Positions 45,901-56,114 of a DNA stretch of 64,000 nt are shown piece by piece. Origin of the DNA: Enchytraeus crypticus (Eukaryota > Annelida > Clitellata > Enchytraeida > Enchytraeidae). The notes beneath the pieces are model-generated. The model was not told the DNA's origin and ran no database searches. It saw only the letters and a list, made by a program, of their open reading frames with translations. A program made the position numbers and the translations under genes. Location of the stretch: the NCBI GenBank assembly GCA_905160935.1, contig CAJHZI010000656.1, positions 339,001-403,000 of the forward strand. Reading direction: 5' to 3'. Position 1 is the stretch's first letter, and each line of letters starts with the position of its first letter.

Positions 45901-48900
45901 TTGACCCCTTGCTTATTAGGAAAGTAAGCTGCAAGTACCAATTAGACCACCAGCTGGTACAGTAATGTCTCTCCGATTTGGTAAGCAGTATAGATCTAAT
46001 TTATAACATTCATACCGCTGTGTGCTTGAATTGAGAATTCAGTGATTAATACGACGTAACAGTTTATCTAGTGAATGCTGAACTGTGACTTACACTTGAA
46101 GGTGTTGATTGAATTGTTCTACTCCTTAGAAATAGAATCATACTACATGTACATTAGAGATTATTTGCCACGGTTCGATGGAAAAATATACGTGTTAGAA
46201 CACCTTTATTAATATTATCGATATCATTGTTATTTGTTAATCAGTAGTCTAATTATTTAAAAATCACTAGATTGCAAATTATAATTACGAGGACGTTAAA
46301 ATCATACAAACATGGTTCTTGTGCGGCAGAATTATTTCCAGAAAGATATCTGCATTGTGAACTGTTGTCACTTTTTACTCCATCTAAATAATAATTTATA
46401 TTAATAATTAATAATAATTTATTATACATGTACAGTATATTTATACAAAATAAAATTATATCTAATCACGCATAAAGCCAATCAGCATAAAAATTATAAC
46501 CAATTATATTCTTTTCCCCTCTGTAAAGATGACAATGACTTCTACAAATATATTTGTTATAAATCAGAGCGATATTTTGTAAATGTAAATCAATTGCTGC
46601 TAATAAAAATGGAAACTACGACAACTATCTTCATTAAGTTGTTGGATTACGACGTCATTAAAAACTGAACTAAGAGCCCATGTCGTAGAGTTTCATACAA
46701 GCTATATCTTCCCGAGACTATATGAAGATATATTCTGCAAGATTAAAGGAATAACCCTGAGCTATAAAAGCCTGGGTTAGCCCGTTATTACCAACATGCA
46801 ATATCGAAAGACAAAACAATATCTTATCGGGTTTTTGAGATTTTCTTACTACAAGTAGCCTAAATATTGAGATACATTATATTCGCCTGTGCACACTATA
46901 GAAGTAAATCAGCCAAGGATATTGCTAATGAGTAGGAATGTCATCTGTGAATGTCTCCTATATACTGACAACACCAATAACGACTTCTTTGATAGAATAA
47001 CTTCAATAACTTCCATGAAATAACTGCTTTTTATGCTTAAACTTTTTATTTGATTTTCATGTCATAATAAACAGCAAATACAGCATACTTAACTAGAAAC
47101 TAAACAAATAATCAGGAAGAAGAGGTTACCACTAAGGCGCCTATGCACTATACTTAAGCAAAAACTACTTAACTAATAACTACTTAATCAATAACTACTT
47201 AAGCAAGAACTACTTAATCAATAACTACTTAAGCAAGAACCATTTAATCAATAACTACTTAATCAATAACTACTTAATCAATAACTACTTAATCAATAAC
47301 TACTTAATCAATAACTACTTAATCAATAACTACTTAATCAATAACTACTTAATCAATAACTACTTAATCAATAACTACTTAATAAATAACTACTTAATTA
47401 ATAACTACTTAATCAATAACTACTTAATCAATAACTACTTAATAAATAACTACTTAATCAATAACTACTTAATCAATAACTACTTAATCAATAACTACTT
47501 AATCAATAACTATTAACTAATAGCTACTTAATCAATAACTACTTAGCCAGCGAACTGAAACTCGCTCACCATTAAAATACGCATCAGGAAATTTCCAAAT
47601 TCCCGTGCTCGGTGCATCATACGAAGCAATAGCTACGTGATATAGAGAATCCTGCAAGATGTAGGATATATTGTAATCATAGGCCAATGACAATCTTTCG
47701 TTTACTCCGGCTATATTTCCAAGTCCTGTAGAGATGCTAGTTGAGTTTCGTAAAATCCAAAAGGATCGTTTACTGTAGCAATCGAATACAGGTTCCGGAG
47801 AATCGTAGGAAACGGCAATACCAGGAGGTCCTCCATATCTGCACACAGTAAGCACATGTTAGTAAGAAACTATTTTGCGGTTTAACATTGAAATCTCCTC
47901 TGACTTATTCGAGTTCACCAATAATTATAATTGTAGGCAGAATTCATAGTTTCATATATCCTATGCATCATTAGCATAATTCATCTATCAAATGCAATTT
48001 CTTAAAATCTGTTAACGATAGCTTGATTCCCAGTTTAGGCTGAGGCAAATCGGCCTCGATCTACACTGGGTATTCACGTCATCTGATGAGTAATAAAACG
48101 TATCCTATCTAAAGCTCTGGTCTTCTCCAAACTCTGGTCTTCTCCAAACTCTGGTCTTCTCCAAGCTCTGGTCTTTTCCAAGTTCTGGTCTTCAATTCTT
48201 CTATCATTAAATCTTCTTTACAAAGCATTTCAGCTAAGAGCATACCCCTATTCGCCTTTTTCTTCCATTCTTAATGCATTTATCTACTACAGTATATCAA
48301 TTCACTCATGAACTTCTTCATTCGTAATAGCTAATAATTAACTAATCTTCTTTAGAAAATTATTCCTTCCTTACCGTAATAATTTTATTAAAAATTGTAG
48401 TATACAATTCGTCACATTACAGAATTGCAATATTCACGTATAATGTACTGTCATTCAGCTAACGTCACGAACGCATTTGGATAGAAATCCTTGAAACAAA
48501 ATTACAGAAGTTTATGCACAATTTTTTACTGCTCGTGTAGCATGAGGCGACTAAGCAGCCGATGAGAACTAACCGCAAAAGGCGTATTAGTGTTTGAAAA
48601 TGACAAAGCTTTTTGATGGAATACATTTATTTATTGATGGGGGATTCTTCACGGCCAACGAAGACAGGCAGTAATACTTTGTACTTTGGGCCTATCAATT
48701 GGCAGAATATTAGAGAGAGAAAATCAATATGGAAAAAATTTCATTGAATCATCTTATGAGAGTATCAGGGTCGTTTCAGTCAGCGCGAGTAAACAAACGT
48801 CACCTAATCAAATCAATTTATAATAAATAAGAATTTAACGTCCGGTTCCATAACTCGCCATAAGATAATGTCATGGACATCTCTTGCAAATTCTGTACAA

Positions 48901-49588
48901 ACAGACGCAAAAAACACCACAAGATGACGACTATAGTATACAAAGATTTACAGAAGTTTCTGAAGACGAGTAAACAAAGATTACAAGAAACAGCGAGATT
49001 AAAAATACGCAAGACCAAAATCCAATGCAAGCGGGTCAAATTTTAGACCTACAGCTGAAAGAAATGGGTTTTAGTCAGAGGAGCTTGTAATAAAATGAAA
49101 TTAGTACAAGCTCCTAGATCTTCTGGCAGTGAATTCCATATATTGTCGAAGCAGAAAACATGAAGGAGCGTCTGTCAATGGCAGATCTAATGTCTAGTAC
49201 AGTAGGAATGTTTTACTGGAGAAGAAAGCTACATAAAATAAGCCAATAATTTCAGTTAACAATATCTGTAATTTATATTAACGACAATAAAAGAAACAAA
49301 AACGATAAAACAAAAACGAGGAGAACGAGAATTGCCATCACGCAGATTAATTCTAAATATTGTTAATAACTTACTGAATAGATATCGTACTCCCGTTATT
49401 AATACCTCCGTAGATGAACTCAATTTGCTGCTCAGGGCAAGACTTAATGCCACAGCCAGTGAAGAGTATTGAACTGTAGCTGCAAGCTTGAAGTTGAAAC
49501 GTGAGCGAAAACAAATTGCTAACGTTTATTCCGATTAGGTTGTACTGATACCCAGTCGATGTTTTGAAACACCGATCAGCCAACGCAT
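33912..49588 (-). CDS. Extracellular-type protein with two FAMeT-like domains and a lectin-like module (5' end not found)
   Basis: Six exons on the minus strand: 49588-49375, 47838-47570, 42584-42389, 40463-40216, 36059-35910, 34354-33912. Splice phases alternate 2,1,2,1,1 and all join in frame. The first four form two repeats of the same two-exon unit. Each begins D..RCF and carries the split pattern of Pfam Methyltransf_FA (EIVLGGLSNQKVWIR then FWISW...G.GQNVGVNQF). The last two exons form a different beta-rich module (FRLYIDGTQ, SSWKC, YISSQAQWIW, VYCRAW) that resembles lectin-like modules of invertebrate extracellular proteins. Despite the Pfam name, FAMeT domains mostly occur as extracellular modules, so a binding role is more likely than methyl transfer. 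No signal peptide is visible because upstream exons were not found. The gene is tail to tail with DHX16. Confidence 0.62.
34527..34740 (+). mobile_element. Rep2 SINE-like element
   Basis: GTCGTAGAAGACTAAAGC, TTCGGTTAGTGAGCG, ACCCTGGTTAAACTGGGATT and GATGATGATT end. Confidence 0.65.
34842..34904. repeat. (CT)n microsatellite
   Basis: Pure CT run, with looser CT-rich sequence from 34805. Confidence 0.97.
35672..35732. repeat. Two perfect palindromes in tandem
   Basis: 35672-35693 (22 bp) and 35707-35732 (26 bp), both centred on CATCTACCGGTAGATG; a third, partial, near 35763. In an intron of the FAMeT gene. Confidence 0.9.
35910..36059 (-). CDS. Lectin-like module, first half
   Basis: GTGTACAG acceptor, GTGAAA donor. 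It encodes NSMFRLYIDGTQDDTAQF and PSSAMLIAVMG, a beta-strand pattern (hydrophobic-Y-x-D-G) like those of sugar-binding beta-sandwich modules. The name of the family is inferred by pattern only. Confidence 0.55.
36096..36215 (-). repeat. 65-base tandem duplication upstream of an exon acceptor
   Basis: CACGTTTACGAAAGAG..GAA and ATATGAAAACAATACCAA occur at 36101 and 36166. It lies 40-160 bases upstream (on the minus strand) of exon 36059-35910. Confidence 0.8.
36240..36365 (-). mobile_element. Rep2 tail fragment
   Basis: CATCACCATCCTCCCTTGAA, CCCAGTTTAACTAGGGTCGG and TCATCAGTCAATCCCC. Confidence 0.55.
36610..37345 (-). mobile_element. L2a LINE 3' end
   Basis: Minus strand: TIGAAVVQSKLEYCNSLFLN, KAASLTFKSITTPRKVYMSH and GPQIWNSL, the same C-terminal protein as 5800-6240, then the L2a 3' UTR (GTGCTACTGTCGTCATGG at 36630-36650). 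Confidence 0.8.
37346..38065. other. Intron segment without recognisable features
   Basis: AT-rich; no repeat, coding block or array seen. Confidence 0.5.
38068..38455 (+). mobile_element. RTE-like LINE 3' end
   Basis: Plus strand: KALEMWIWRRMERI, RNRKRSWIGHIL with frameshifts, ending CCTGCCAGTAGTAATGCACT and AGAGAGAT. Confidence 0.8.
38456..39175. other. Intron segment without recognisable features
   Basis: AT-rich; nothing shared with other parts of the window was noted. Confidence 0.45.
39180..39310 (-). mobile_element. SINE1 (tRNA-like)
   Basis: AAAGCTAATGTTAACGTCAG, GATTTGAACCCCGCACATAC and CCGCGGTCGAATAGCG, the reverse of the family. Confidence 0.7.
39320..40200. other. Intron segment without recognisable features
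   Basis: AT-rich and unique as far as can be seen by reading. Confidence 0.45.
40216..40463 (-). CDS. FAMeT domain 2, second half
   Basis: TATGTGCAG acceptor. It encodes FVWFWISWVNKNLQIGYGQN, VNQFVNYSIPSMYPVNNLGI and a Trp near the end (TSWMIP), the clearest FAMeT match in the window. The donor GTTTTG is weak but preserves phase with the next exon. Confidence 0.7.
40843..41120 (+). mobile_element. Rep3 SINE-like element
   Basis: Head TGTATTGTGTCCG, GTGTCGTAAAACGCGACTGA, AACGGGAAAACCATCTC, tail ATGTACTTTGAACCTGCCAC. Confidence 0.6.
41385..41785 (-). mobile_element. Rep3 SINE-like element, near complete
   Basis: Tail CAGTGCACTGCCAAGTGTC, body CCTTATGTAGCCTATAGC and GCCTTCCTCAGTTAGGTGG, head CACACCCGAGCACAACACGG. 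A partial second head-end copy follows to about 41900. Confidence 0.7.
42080..42195 (-). mobile_element. SINE1 (tRNA-like)
   Basis: AGCTAATGTTAACGTCAG, CAGGATTTGAACCCCGCAC, reverse of the family. A plus-strand partial copy follows exon 42584-42389 upstream at 42665-42750. Confidence 0.65.
42389..42584 (-). CDS. FAMeT domain 2, first half
   Basis: TGCTTAG acceptor, GTAAGT donor. It encodes RCFMTPNPPALEIINVNL and VVEIVLGGLSNQKVWIR. Same start and end phases as exon 49588-49375, as expected for a duplicated exon pair. Confidence 0.68.
43038..43197 (-). mobile_element. RTE-like LINE 3' end inside the (AAT)n tail
   Basis: 160 bases of the usual 3' end, from CTCTCTTAGTGCACTGCC to TTCATTCTACTT, with AAT units on both sides. 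Confidence 0.85.
43584..44865 (-). mobile_element. RTE-like LINE inserted in L2-like LINE
   Basis: Minus strand: VECSEYRTISLIPHASKIL, FVCLVDFEKAFDRIDW, GVRQGCSISPLLFNIYTEA, FADDQ and the C-terminal part to RKKKWIGHILRG and MDNLKTH. Flanked by AGGTATTGGT at 43574-43583 and 44866-44875. Carries several frameshifts. Confidence 0.92.
45125..45180 (+). mobile_element. 5S-rRNA-like fragment
   Basis: AAGTTAAGCAGCGTAGAGTC and TTAATATTTGGATGGGAAACC correspond to the internal promoter region of 5S rRNA. Short and diverged. Confidence 0.5.
45523..45795 (+). mobile_element. Rep2 SINE-like element with doubled head
   Basis: CCCGTGTTGTGTCCGGGTT is followed at once by CACGTTGTGTCCGGGTG, then GACTAGGCCAACCGGTGACTG, TTAAACTGGGACT and a GATGAT end. 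Confidence 0.7.
45800..47150. other. Intron segment without recognisable features
   Basis: AT-rich; no exon, array or shared repeat was identified. Confidence 0.45.
47152..47547. repeat. 15-bp minisatellite (about 26 copies)
   Basis: Unit AATCAATAACTACTT with single-base variants (AAGCAAG, AATAAAT, AATTAAT). Sits about 20 bases beyond the donor of exon 47838-47570. Confidence 0.97.
47570..47838 (-). CDS. FAMeT domain 1, second half
   Basis: TGTGTGCAG acceptor, GTGAGC donor. It encodes RSFWILRNSTSISTGLGN and a C-terminal SYDAPSTGIWKF, the usual end of the domain. A 15-bp minisatellite starts about 20 bases into the following intron. Confidence 0.65.
48115..48192 (+). repeat. 17-bp minisatellite (about 4.6 copies)
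   Basis: Unit CTCTGGTCTTCTCCAAA with two variant copies. Confidence 0.9.
48520..48725 (+). mobile_element. Rep3-like element, diverged
   Basis: GCTCGTGTAGCATGAGGCG, GGCAGTAATACTTTGTACTT and AATTGGCAGAATATTAGAGAG follow the Rep3 order. Confidence 0.45.
48825..49240 (-). mobile_element. L2b LINE 3' end
   Basis: Minus strand: RRSFMFSA then TIWNSLPEDLG, and 3' tail reading GGAACCGGACGTTAAATTC on the minus strand. Confidence 0.65.
49375..49588 (-). CDS. FAMeT domain 1, first half
   Basis: TATTCCAG acceptor, GTAAGT donor. It encodes ADRCFKTSTG, a Cys-rich stretch, and IEFIYGGINNGSTISIQ, equivalent to the family's 'EIVIGGWGNTxSxIR'. It opens with two bases of a split Asp codon, so an upstream exon ending in phase 1 is expected. 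Confidence 0.65.
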
Positions 49589-49973
49589 CTGGAATACGGT
49601 ATTAATTGAGTCGAAATATTGTCGCAATATTTGTAAATTAAATTTTATATATTTTGGTAATTAATTACGCATTCACTATATTGCTTTGGAACATAATTAA
49701 TGCAGCGAATAAACATTTTTAAGTCTCGACCTACTTTTGTTCCTGTTTTGACTGTTCTTAGGCGTACAGAAATTGAACTCAGCTAATTTGATAACATGAG
49801 AATTAACAAGTATGCACGTTATAACTTGCGGTGTTTTATTAGATACAATTCGTGCACCTACTGTACGTGTACTCGCAGCATTATCTAGTTTATTTTATTA
49901 TCATAAAACACACAAATACTGAGACTTTTATATTTTGCACAAAATTAGCAGAATTAATATTCTCTGATTTTAC

Positions 49974-50172
49974 CCGTGTTGTGTCCAAGTTGCTGAAGAA
50001 TAGACCAATCATAGACTGCACGTGTCGTTAAAGACGATAAAGCACTTAGATCAAAACCAACACCAGAAAGGGCATTTGGTTGGTGAGTGCCTATGTCTCC
50101 AGAAATTGATATGAAATTGTCTAATCATAACAGTAGCTGAATTGAGATTCAAGGGAAGATGGTGATGATGAA
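49974..50172 (+). mobile_element. Rep2 SINE-like element
   Basis: CCCGTGTTGTGTCCAAGTTG, TAGACCAATCATAGACTGC, GGGCATTTGGTTGGTGAG and a GATGATG end. Confidence 0.7.
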
Positions 50173-50734
50173 TATTCTGTAATTCAACCATTATTTGAAC
50201 CTATTCAAATCCGTCTTTATTCCGGTATGTCCTAATTAATTTGCAAATGTTTAACATCGTAGCCTACTCTTCGATGTTGGACATTAATTTTTAAAATGAA
50301 CTACATTGGCACAATTATTATATTTTAGCTCAAAATTGCGTTAGAATGTGTTGCCATATCGTCTTTGTTTTTGAATGTTTACAAATATTTAGAAATAAAT
50401 GGAGATCAAAAAGAACGTTCATCGATCGATTGATTGCTGATTGCTACACACATCACTCAGAATACACAGGATCTTTACCTCTGAACGTTGAAACAGTTGA
50501 AGTCAGCAAGACAACCAGTAACTTCCACCTAAATTTTAAGACGCTCCTTACATGCATTTCCGATTAAATAAATCTTCTATCAAATAGCCTAAATCTATCA
50601 TATACAAATAAGTATAAAATTTTAGTAATATAATGATGAATATCTCCTTGGCATTCATCTAGTGCTTTGAATATCCAAGATACATATAGGAAAATGTAGT
50701 CTGCTAAAAGATAGACATAGACATAGATTGACAT

Positions 50735-50880
50735 AGACAAAGCCTGCTGTCACGGTCCATAGAAAGCACTCCATTGATAAACGAGCTAATCTTTTCACAG
50801 ATAGACTGTGCCTTGTCAACACTTTAATGTAACCTATAGCTAGCGAAAAATGGCTTTTGGAGTGATTTCTCCTTGCCTTT
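50735..50880 (-). mobile_element. Rep3 fragment
   Basis: TTGATAAACGAGCTAATC, GTAACCTATAGCTAGCG and GGAGTGATTTCTCCTTGCC match the reverse of the Rep3 body. Confidence 0.5.
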
Positions 50881-50955
50881 AAATTGTGATATTATTGGTG
50901 CAGAAATATATGGAAAGGTGCAGAACCAATATCTCTCTGTGCTCTCAAATATTAA

Positions 50956-51508
50956 GTTCGATGCATAAATGCTTCCAAATACATTAAGCTATCAGACACG
51001 CCACATAAAAATAACTCAATACACGTGTATAAGCCCAACGACAGCTCTATAACAAGTCGATAATTTAAAACTTGTTCTTGATAAAAATGTGATCTATGAG
51101 ATGTTCTCTAATAATCTTAGCAATTTCATGTATTCTATGAGGTGGATTCTAGTGATCTATAAATTCTATGTGTTTTAGGAGGTGAATTAGTCTATATATA
51201 GTGATCAAATAATCTAATAAATAGTAATTTCGATGCATAAATGCCTCCGGATACATTTACATGTAGCTGTTAAACACGCAACATAAAACACTCCATAAAC
51301 TCAATACACGTGTATAAGCCCAACGACAGCTCCATAACAAGTCGATAATTTAAAACTTGTTCTTGATAAAAATGTGATCTATGAAAAGATCTCTAATAAT
51401 CTTAGCAATTTCATGTGTTTTACGAGGCGAATTCTAGTGATCTTATCAATTCTATGTGCCTTAGGAGGTGGATTATCCTATAGGCCTATATATAGGCCTA
51501 GTGATCAA
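50956..51508 (+). repeat. Tandem duplication of about 272 bases
   Basis: CGATGCATAAATGC, TACACGTGTATAAGCCCAAC, AACTTGTTCTTGATAAAAA and CTAATAATCTTAGCAATTTC occur in the same order from 50959 and again from 51231. Confidence 0.93.
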
Positions 51509-51579
51509 TTCCAAGTAATTTGTGAAGAGTGGCGTAGCCACAATTTTACTAAAGTGGGAGTTTCAATTTCCGGAAATAA

Positions 51580-51584
<5 letters not shown>

Positions 51585-51655
<71 letters not shown>
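51585..51655. repeat. (TA)n microsatellite
   Basis: Uninterrupted TA run. Confidence 0.97.
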
Positions 51656-51657
<2 letters not shown>

Positions 51658-51659
51658 TC

Positions 51660-52980
51660 TTGGTTATATTAGGTACTTAGGAGATAATTGTATGAAAGTA
51701 AATTTAGGCATAACAGTACCTAATCAACATTTGTGTCTGTATGGCTGTTATAGCTCTAGTAGACTTAAATTGATATGTTTGTATACAAATGTTCTAGTAA
51801 AAGCTCTAGTAGACTTAAATTGATATGTTTGTAACTAAACGGTAGAACAAAGTCTGCATATCTATAAGTATTAAACTGCAGGCCTACCTATGCTAGTATT
51901 AACGTCTAGGCTTCCTACTAGAGATTGGAAGATGCAATATTCAAATATAGGCCTAGAACGCATTCGTTACTGACATGGTTTTAAGACAATTTCATTGATT
52001 TACATATAAAACTAACTAAATACTGCAGATCTTTGTTTTAAACGGATTTTATAAGTTTAATTGCTGAAAATTATCGTTATTGAAATATTGGTACTGAGTG
52101 CGGCAGTAATTACTGCTAGTTAACTGGATTGTTATCGTAAACTCTATTCAAACAAAATTCCGCTTCAATAATGTGTATTATCGCTTAACGCAATTAAGAA
52201 TTTACAATAAAATAAAATTATTTTAGACTAAAATATCTCGCGGAAGGCGATTTTTAAAATGAATTTACTGAAAATACGCACTTGATGCATTTTGATTCGT
52301 AATTAAGTTATGGTGGATCGTTAGTCGTTACATTATGCGCAAACTTCATATTTCTTATATTTGTTGTATTCAAAGTTTCTAGTTAAACAGCACTAATGTG
52401 ATAATTTTGATTTCAAAACTTCTAATAACCTAAAGATTTTTGAACTATAACTGTTAGTTGAACAAAGAGATAATCTGGCACAACTGAAATATTTCAACAT
52501 GCAATTTCAAGACATTGCATTATTGACGGCTTAATTATCTTAAGAACAAACAACAGGCATGATTGGCTTAATCAGCACGTTCATGTACATTTATGTCACT
52601 CTATAGATAGTATAGAAGAATCAACCTTAAATTCTTATCAATTTGTCCAATAAGTTTCATCAAGTTTTATATCATAATGTAAAATTAAAATAATTATGTA
52701 ATTAAATAAAACTCATTTTCACCGTAAGATAATAGTGTAGCTATTCAATTACTTGCTACTTTCACATAACAATTTAGCACTTTTTGGAAAATTTTAAACC
52801 ATAAGTACAATAGGGTTAAAATTAATCTTACTGATTAGATTTTACAATACAGAATAAAAATTAAAATAAATTATTCGTGCTATAATTTGTACTATATTGG
52901 ATGGCAAGGACAGCGAATAGCATAAATGTTTAAGGGCTAATAAAACCAGTTTAATCCATGCTCACCTAGCCACCAAAGTA
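51660..52980. other. AT-rich stretch without recognisable features
   Basis: No open frame above background, no shared repeat. Upstream of the FAMeT exons found, so a small undetected 5' exon could lie here. Confidence 0.4.
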
Positions 52981-52981
52981 T

Positions 52982-53365
52982 ATATTCTTCTTCTTCTTCT
53001 TCAATGCACTGCCAAGTGGCAGGTTTAAGGTACATATTCATACTCAAAGTCTGTTTTCTCGCTCCATAAGGGCACTCCTTAGATCAACAAGTTAATCCTT
53101 GCAAAAAAAGTCTATGCCTTATCCATACCTTATTTAGCCTATAGCTAGGGAAAAACACGGCTTCTGAGGAGGTTTCCCGTTGCCTTCCTCAGTTAGGTGG
53201 ATTAATTACCATTTAATCCTGGGGGAAATTATTTCATGGTGAGGTGGGTCCCCACTTGCCATTCTCAGCTTCTGCCTTTAGTCGCCTCGTACGTACGCGG
53301 GGCAGATTGTTTGCGGTTGCCCTATTCTGCAGTGGTCCAACCACACCCGAGCACAAAAAGGGGAA
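52982..53365 (-). mobile_element. Rep3 SINE-like element, near complete
   Basis: Tail AATGCACTGCCAAGTGGCAG, body CTTATTTAGCCTATAGC and TTCCTCAGTTAGGTGG, then GGGTCCCCACTTGCC and head CACACCCGAGCACAAAAAGG. Confidence 0.75.
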
Positions 53366-53389
53366 TTAAAGAATATACCAACCTGATAT

Positions 53390-53890
53390 TGCTCGTGTCG
53401 CAAGAAGCTACTGCGCAAGAACTTAGAAAACAAAAGGGAAACCACTTCAAAAGTCATATTTTTCCCCAACTGTAGGCTACATTAAGAAGGCAATGAGGAA
53501 GTTCTGGAGAGAGTTGGTACTGAAAGGCAGTTGTTAAATGCATTAATAAATAGAGTTTGATAGGACACATTCTAAGGGGGAACAGTCTGCTAAAAGAGAT
53601 CATAGAAGACAGGATGGAAGGAAATAGAGCCAGAGGCAGGCATGTTAGGAATGTTAGATGATTTAATGACCCACTATGTGGACATAAAGTAACAAGAGGA
53701 AGATAGAGAAGAGAGGAGGCTTTATATGAAATGACCTTCCAGTAGGCAGTGCACTAAAAGAGAGATAGGTTGCATTATGGTGCGGATTATACATAGACTT
53801 TTTATGAAAGAATTAACTTGCTTATGTAAGAATTGATCTTTACGGAGCGTGAAGGCAGCCTGCCAGTAGATATATATATGTATATCTTGG
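53390..53890 (+). mobile_element. Rep3 element interrupted by RTE-like LINE 3' end
   Basis: Rep3 text runs to about 53491 (CTGTAGGCTACATTAAGAAG) and continues at 53771 (GTTGCATTATGGTGCGG, CATAGACTTTTTATGAAAG). The 53492-53770 insert reads RTE-like ERVGTERQLLNAL, then GHILRG-like codons, and ends CCAGTAGGCAGTGCACT. Confidence 0.7.
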
Positions 53891-54104
53891 ACCTGTCTAT
53901 GGATGAATCGTGGGAATTAACAAGGGCAATGAAATTTAATGTACCCGAAAACAAATGGGTAAGGAGAACACTAAGAATCATCTACAAGCAGCACGTAGCA
54001 AGTGAGGAAATTAGGAGGAGGACGAAAACAAAAAATGATCAATGAAGTCATAAATCAGCGGAAGGACGAAAATATAAATCCACGAAAGATATTTAAATAC
54101 ACTG

Positions 54105-54245
54105 GCTGTAACCAGTGACGACGTCCGTAAGATATTCGACCGCGGATCTGTAGATGCGGGGCTCAAATCCTGGGCTCGCCTGACACTGATATCGCTTTCG
54201 AGTGAGGAAATTGACGTTAATACTAGCTTTTTTAGCTTTCAGTAA
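54105..54245 (+). mobile_element. SINE1 (tRNA-like)
   Basis: GGCTGTAACCAGTGACGACG, GGGGCTCAAATCCTGGGC, tail GAGGAAATTGACGTTAATAC. A second, partial copy follows at 54330-54430. Confidence 0.65.
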
Positions 54246-55119
54246 TCCGAGAATGTTGCAAATGTTGCTCTGTGAGGTGAGCAATGCTGAGCCATTATGA
54301 GGCATTTATACGCAGGATTCCAAATATAAATGGTATTTTTGGGGTTCAAATGCTGGGTTCGCCCGTCACTGCTAACCTTTTGAGAGAATAAACTTACGTT
54401 AATACTGAATTAATTACAGCCTTTCAGGCTTTATCCTACATGTACATGTATGTCATACATCTTGCTATCCAACAGCACATATCTAATTAAAGACGGACTA
54501 ACACGAAACGATATGAAAATGGGTTCAGTCAAGTTAAATATAGTTACATGTAGTTAATCCGATGAGCAAAAGGCAATCAAGACAGCTTAGATAACAATAG
54601 TGACTATAGTTGAATAAGTTGTCAAGTTTAAATCAGACCCAAAAGTCAACACAGTATTACAATAATTTTAAAGAAAGATTCAATAAAAATATGTACATAT
54701 TCTTGTATCTGCGTGTGTACTCGTGTATTCGTGTGTGTTTTGGAACCCTCTTCAAAATTATTCAAGATTGTGTTTAGAAGAGCATTTTGATTGACGCACC
54801 CTTGCTAGCTGAGGCTCTTCATGAAACGTACGCAATTGTGAACCAACAAGATTCTCTATCGACAAAAGCTCTTCTAACGTTCTCAACGCCATTTCATTTG
54901 TATAATATCATTGTGGCTCATTGTCATTTAATTATTCCAAATGAAATCTTTTTATATCCTAGTCCCACTTAAAAACCTTTTATACAGTACTGTAGGAATT
55001 TTTGTACTCTAGAAAACTTGGCAAGGAAAACAATGTTGCGAGATCGGAGTTAGGGCCTACAGCACAGAACACTAGGTGTTAAAGATAGCAACTTTCTAAT
55101 AATTTTTTCATTAGTATCA

Positions 55120-55199
55120 TTTAAACTGGGATTTAAGGGAGGAGGATGATGATGATGATGATAATGATGATGATAATGATGATGATGATGATGATGATC
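55120..55199 (+). repeat. Rep2 tail with GAT microsatellite
   Basis: TTTAAACTGGGATTTAAGGG followed by GATGAT/AATGAT units. Confidence 0.7.
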
Positions 55200-56100
55200 A
55201 TTTAAGTGTATACAAATGCATTTGTTATTCATCTACAATTAGGTCCATTACAGTAACGAACAGTTTTCATAGGCCAGTAAAAGCTTTCTCTTTAATCTTT
55301 CTTTTCCACCTACTGTTCACGAACTGAGACCAACACGTAAACCTCTATTCCACTAGTATCCTTCCTTGGACTGATTACCCTGATTTTGATTCGAATCGTC
55401 TATTAACCACCAACATTCTGCTCATGGATTTTGATTTGGTTTAAGAGTGCTTAATGTTTTCATGGACAACAGTAGCATGTACTCTGATCGTAGTGTTGTT
55501 GCCATCTTCAATTGGATGAACATTTACACCCACACGCGCGCTTGTAAAATCGTACGTAAAATTAGGGTAAGGTGTACAGTTTTTAAAATAATTTATCTAA
55601 GTATACAATTACGGCCAGAAGCCTACTTGATTTTTTATACTGCTTCCCACATGCTAGCCGGTGACACTATAGGCCTATATTTTATATTTAATTCTGTTGC
55701 TGATTTCAGTCCCCGAATAGCAATGCCCCCGGCCCAGCCTCCATAGCGGTCCCCGTCGAAATATAAAAAAAAATATTTGGATAGCCTTTCTTCTTTCCGT
55801 ACCTTTTTGAATATTTGATTTTTTATATGTATTTTGCAATGCATAATGTAGGGCGGGGCCGACACTCAGAACAATTTTGTCCACCATCCCGGCTTTTTGA
55901 CTGGAAACATTAGCAGCGTACAGTCTTAAGTCATGAAAAATGTAGCACATCAGCAATCTGTTACGGGAGCGCTCATTTGTAAGCTGTGTTGGTACAATCA
56001 TTTTAAAACTGATTTAAAATCTAAATCAAAATCATCAGGCAGAAAATGATTTTAAAATTAAAATAAAAATTATTATTTTAAATTTATTACTTTAAATCAA
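55200..56100. other. Stretch without recognised gene
   Basis: A GC-richer island at 55690-55760 has no coding likeness I recognise. AT-rich elsewhere. Confidence 0.4.
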
Positions 56101-56114
56101 ATTATTTGAAATCA

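Noticed and set aside
53236-53475. Possible short proteins on both strands
   Set aside because: They lie in Rep3 repeats that recur with different frames elsewhere.
55635-56001. Possible minus-strand exons
   Set aside because: No recognisable domain, no consistent splice sites, and two overlapping frames of equal length.
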